From Deltaproteobacteria bacterium (GTDB taxonomy: Bacteria > Bdellovibrionota > FAC87 > UBA2466), in assembly GCA_013205415.1 (NCBI GenBank), contig JABMMY010000286.1, forward strand, positions 1 through 7,277: a stretch of DNA of 7,277 bases. Reading direction: 5' to 3'. Position numbers and translations under genes: made by a program. A model generated the notes under the pieces. That model was not told the DNA's origin. It searched no databases and saw nothing but the letters and a program-made list of their open reading frames with translations. How positions within the stretch are numbered: the first letter of the stretch is position 1; every line of letters starts with the position of its first letter. Of the stretch, positions 6,783 to 7,277 are shown piece after piece.

Positions 6783-7277
6783 CTGCATTTTTAAATCCAT
6801 GACTCTGTGCTTGCGAGTTTTCCCCGGAATTTTGTGATCCATCATCCAGTATATTGGCACTTGCCTCAGAAGATAAATCTCTCTTGCCTAGCATTTCACC
6901 AAAAACACTAGAATTTTTCTTAGAAGACTCCCCATTCAAAATCTGCCCATTGGAGGGAGCGGAAATAACTCTATCTATTGCAGTGGTTTTTGGAAGGCTT
7001 ACTGCTAAAGTTTCTTTTGTGGTTACGACAATATCATCAATAAGTTTACCAATACTCGTAAGTGTTTTATTTCTATTTTCCGATTCACCCTCAGATTTAT
7101 CTTTGTTGGCTTCCCTCTTTTTTTCGGATTCATCGGCCAAAGTCTTTATAATGTTTGGAGTGGCATCTGCTTGATTATTAATAGTTTGGGCCGCTTTATC
7201 AAAATTTGGAATGGACGCGGAAATAGCTGCAGTAGCCGCGCTTCCACTATTCGTTAATTCTTCAACAGCCTTGTTTC
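6745..7277 (-). CDS. Hypothetical hydrophilic protein, C-terminal part (5' end beyond the window)
   Basis: The frame is open from the right edge to TAA at 6747-6745, giving 176 complete codons. No ATG occurs in it; a TTG at 7140 is in frame but has no reason to be the start, since coding-like sequence (EELTNSGSAATAAISAS and onward) continues upstream to the edge. I do not recognise the family. The visible part has an Ala/Ser/Asn-rich likely helical stretch, then a highly charged segment (ADESEKKREANKDKSEGESE), then a more mixed stretch (TSIGKLIDDIVVTTKETLAV), and a Ser/Gly/Asn-rich tail ending in YRPPTQDRF. There is no membrane helix and no cysteine. Such composition suits a surface, periplasmic or linker-rich protein, but no function should be assigned. 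Its end overlaps trmFO by 38 bp on the opposite strand. A competing plus-strand frame exists but has no ribosome site. Confidence 0.6.
   Translation of the reverse strand, partial: NKAVEELTNSGSAATAAISASIPNFDKAAQTINNQADATPNIIKTLADESEKKREANKDKSEGESENRNKTLTSIGKLIDDIVVTTKETLAVSLPKTTAIDRVISAPSNGQILNGESSKKNSSVFGEMLGKRDLSSEASANILDDGSQNSGENSQAQSHGFKNAAKIYRPPTQDRF

Noticed and set aside
6854..7174. Plus-strand 106-codon frame starting with TTG
   Set aside because: It has no ribosome site and lies wholly antisense to the longer hydrophilic frame that runs to the window edge. Its hydrophobic, Ser/Leu-rich content is what antisense of Lys/Glu/Ser codons gives.
1..7277. Mobile elements, CRISPR arrays, tRNA or rRNA genes, prophage or defence-system genes
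   Set aside because: No transposase or integrase sequence, spaced direct repeats or structured RNA gene was seen. Apart from the partial right-edge frame, the intergenic gaps are all under 75 bp.

Overview
The window suggests a Gram-negative (diderm) bacterium with moderately AT-rich DNA. It carries a Tol energy-transduction operon together with trmFO, the folate-dependent tRNA U54 methyltransferase. Escherichia-type gammaproteobacteria use the SAM-dependent TrmA instead, so they are unlikely. The combination of trmFO, tolQRAB, a short TonB-like TolA and a secreted trypsin-fold protease would fit a Bdellovibrionota or 'deltaproteobacterial' lineage. That placement is an inference from gene content and protein style, not a demonstrated assignment.

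Layout: (1) 19-1794 (+) encodes a secreted protein with a long helical N-terminal region and a C-terminal trypsin-like (S1) protease domain with a recognisable His-Asp-Ser triad. (2) It converges on a four-gene minus-strand operon that reads, in transcription order, tolQ (5337-4555), tolR (4505-4089), a tolA/tonB-like gene (4069-3266, GTG start) and tolB (3252-1852). (3) A 71-bp divergent intergenic region (5338-5408) contains a good sigma70-type promoter reading into tolQ; its -35 box touches the Shine-Dalgarno sequence of the divergent gene. (4) trmFO (5409-6782, +) is complete and has both cysteines expected of the family. (5) An open minus-strand frame (7277-6745) enters from the right edge. 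It encodes the C-terminal part of an unrecognised hydrophilic protein, and its 3' end overlaps the 3' end of trmFO on the opposite strand.

TolQ and TolR form the inner-membrane proton-driven motor. The TolA-like protein spans the periplasm, and TolB is the periplasmic beta-propeller that exchanges between TolA and Pal, so the operon serves outer-membrane constriction and integrity during division. Pal and CpoB, which often follow tolB, are not in this window: tolB is the last gene of the minus-strand run and meets the protease gene tail to tail. No RNA genes, CRISPR array, insertion sequence or phage features are visible. Most of the window is ordinary core genome. The least-explained parts are the N-terminal half of the protease and the truncated right-edge protein; I do not see strong evidence for an undescribed multi-gene system.
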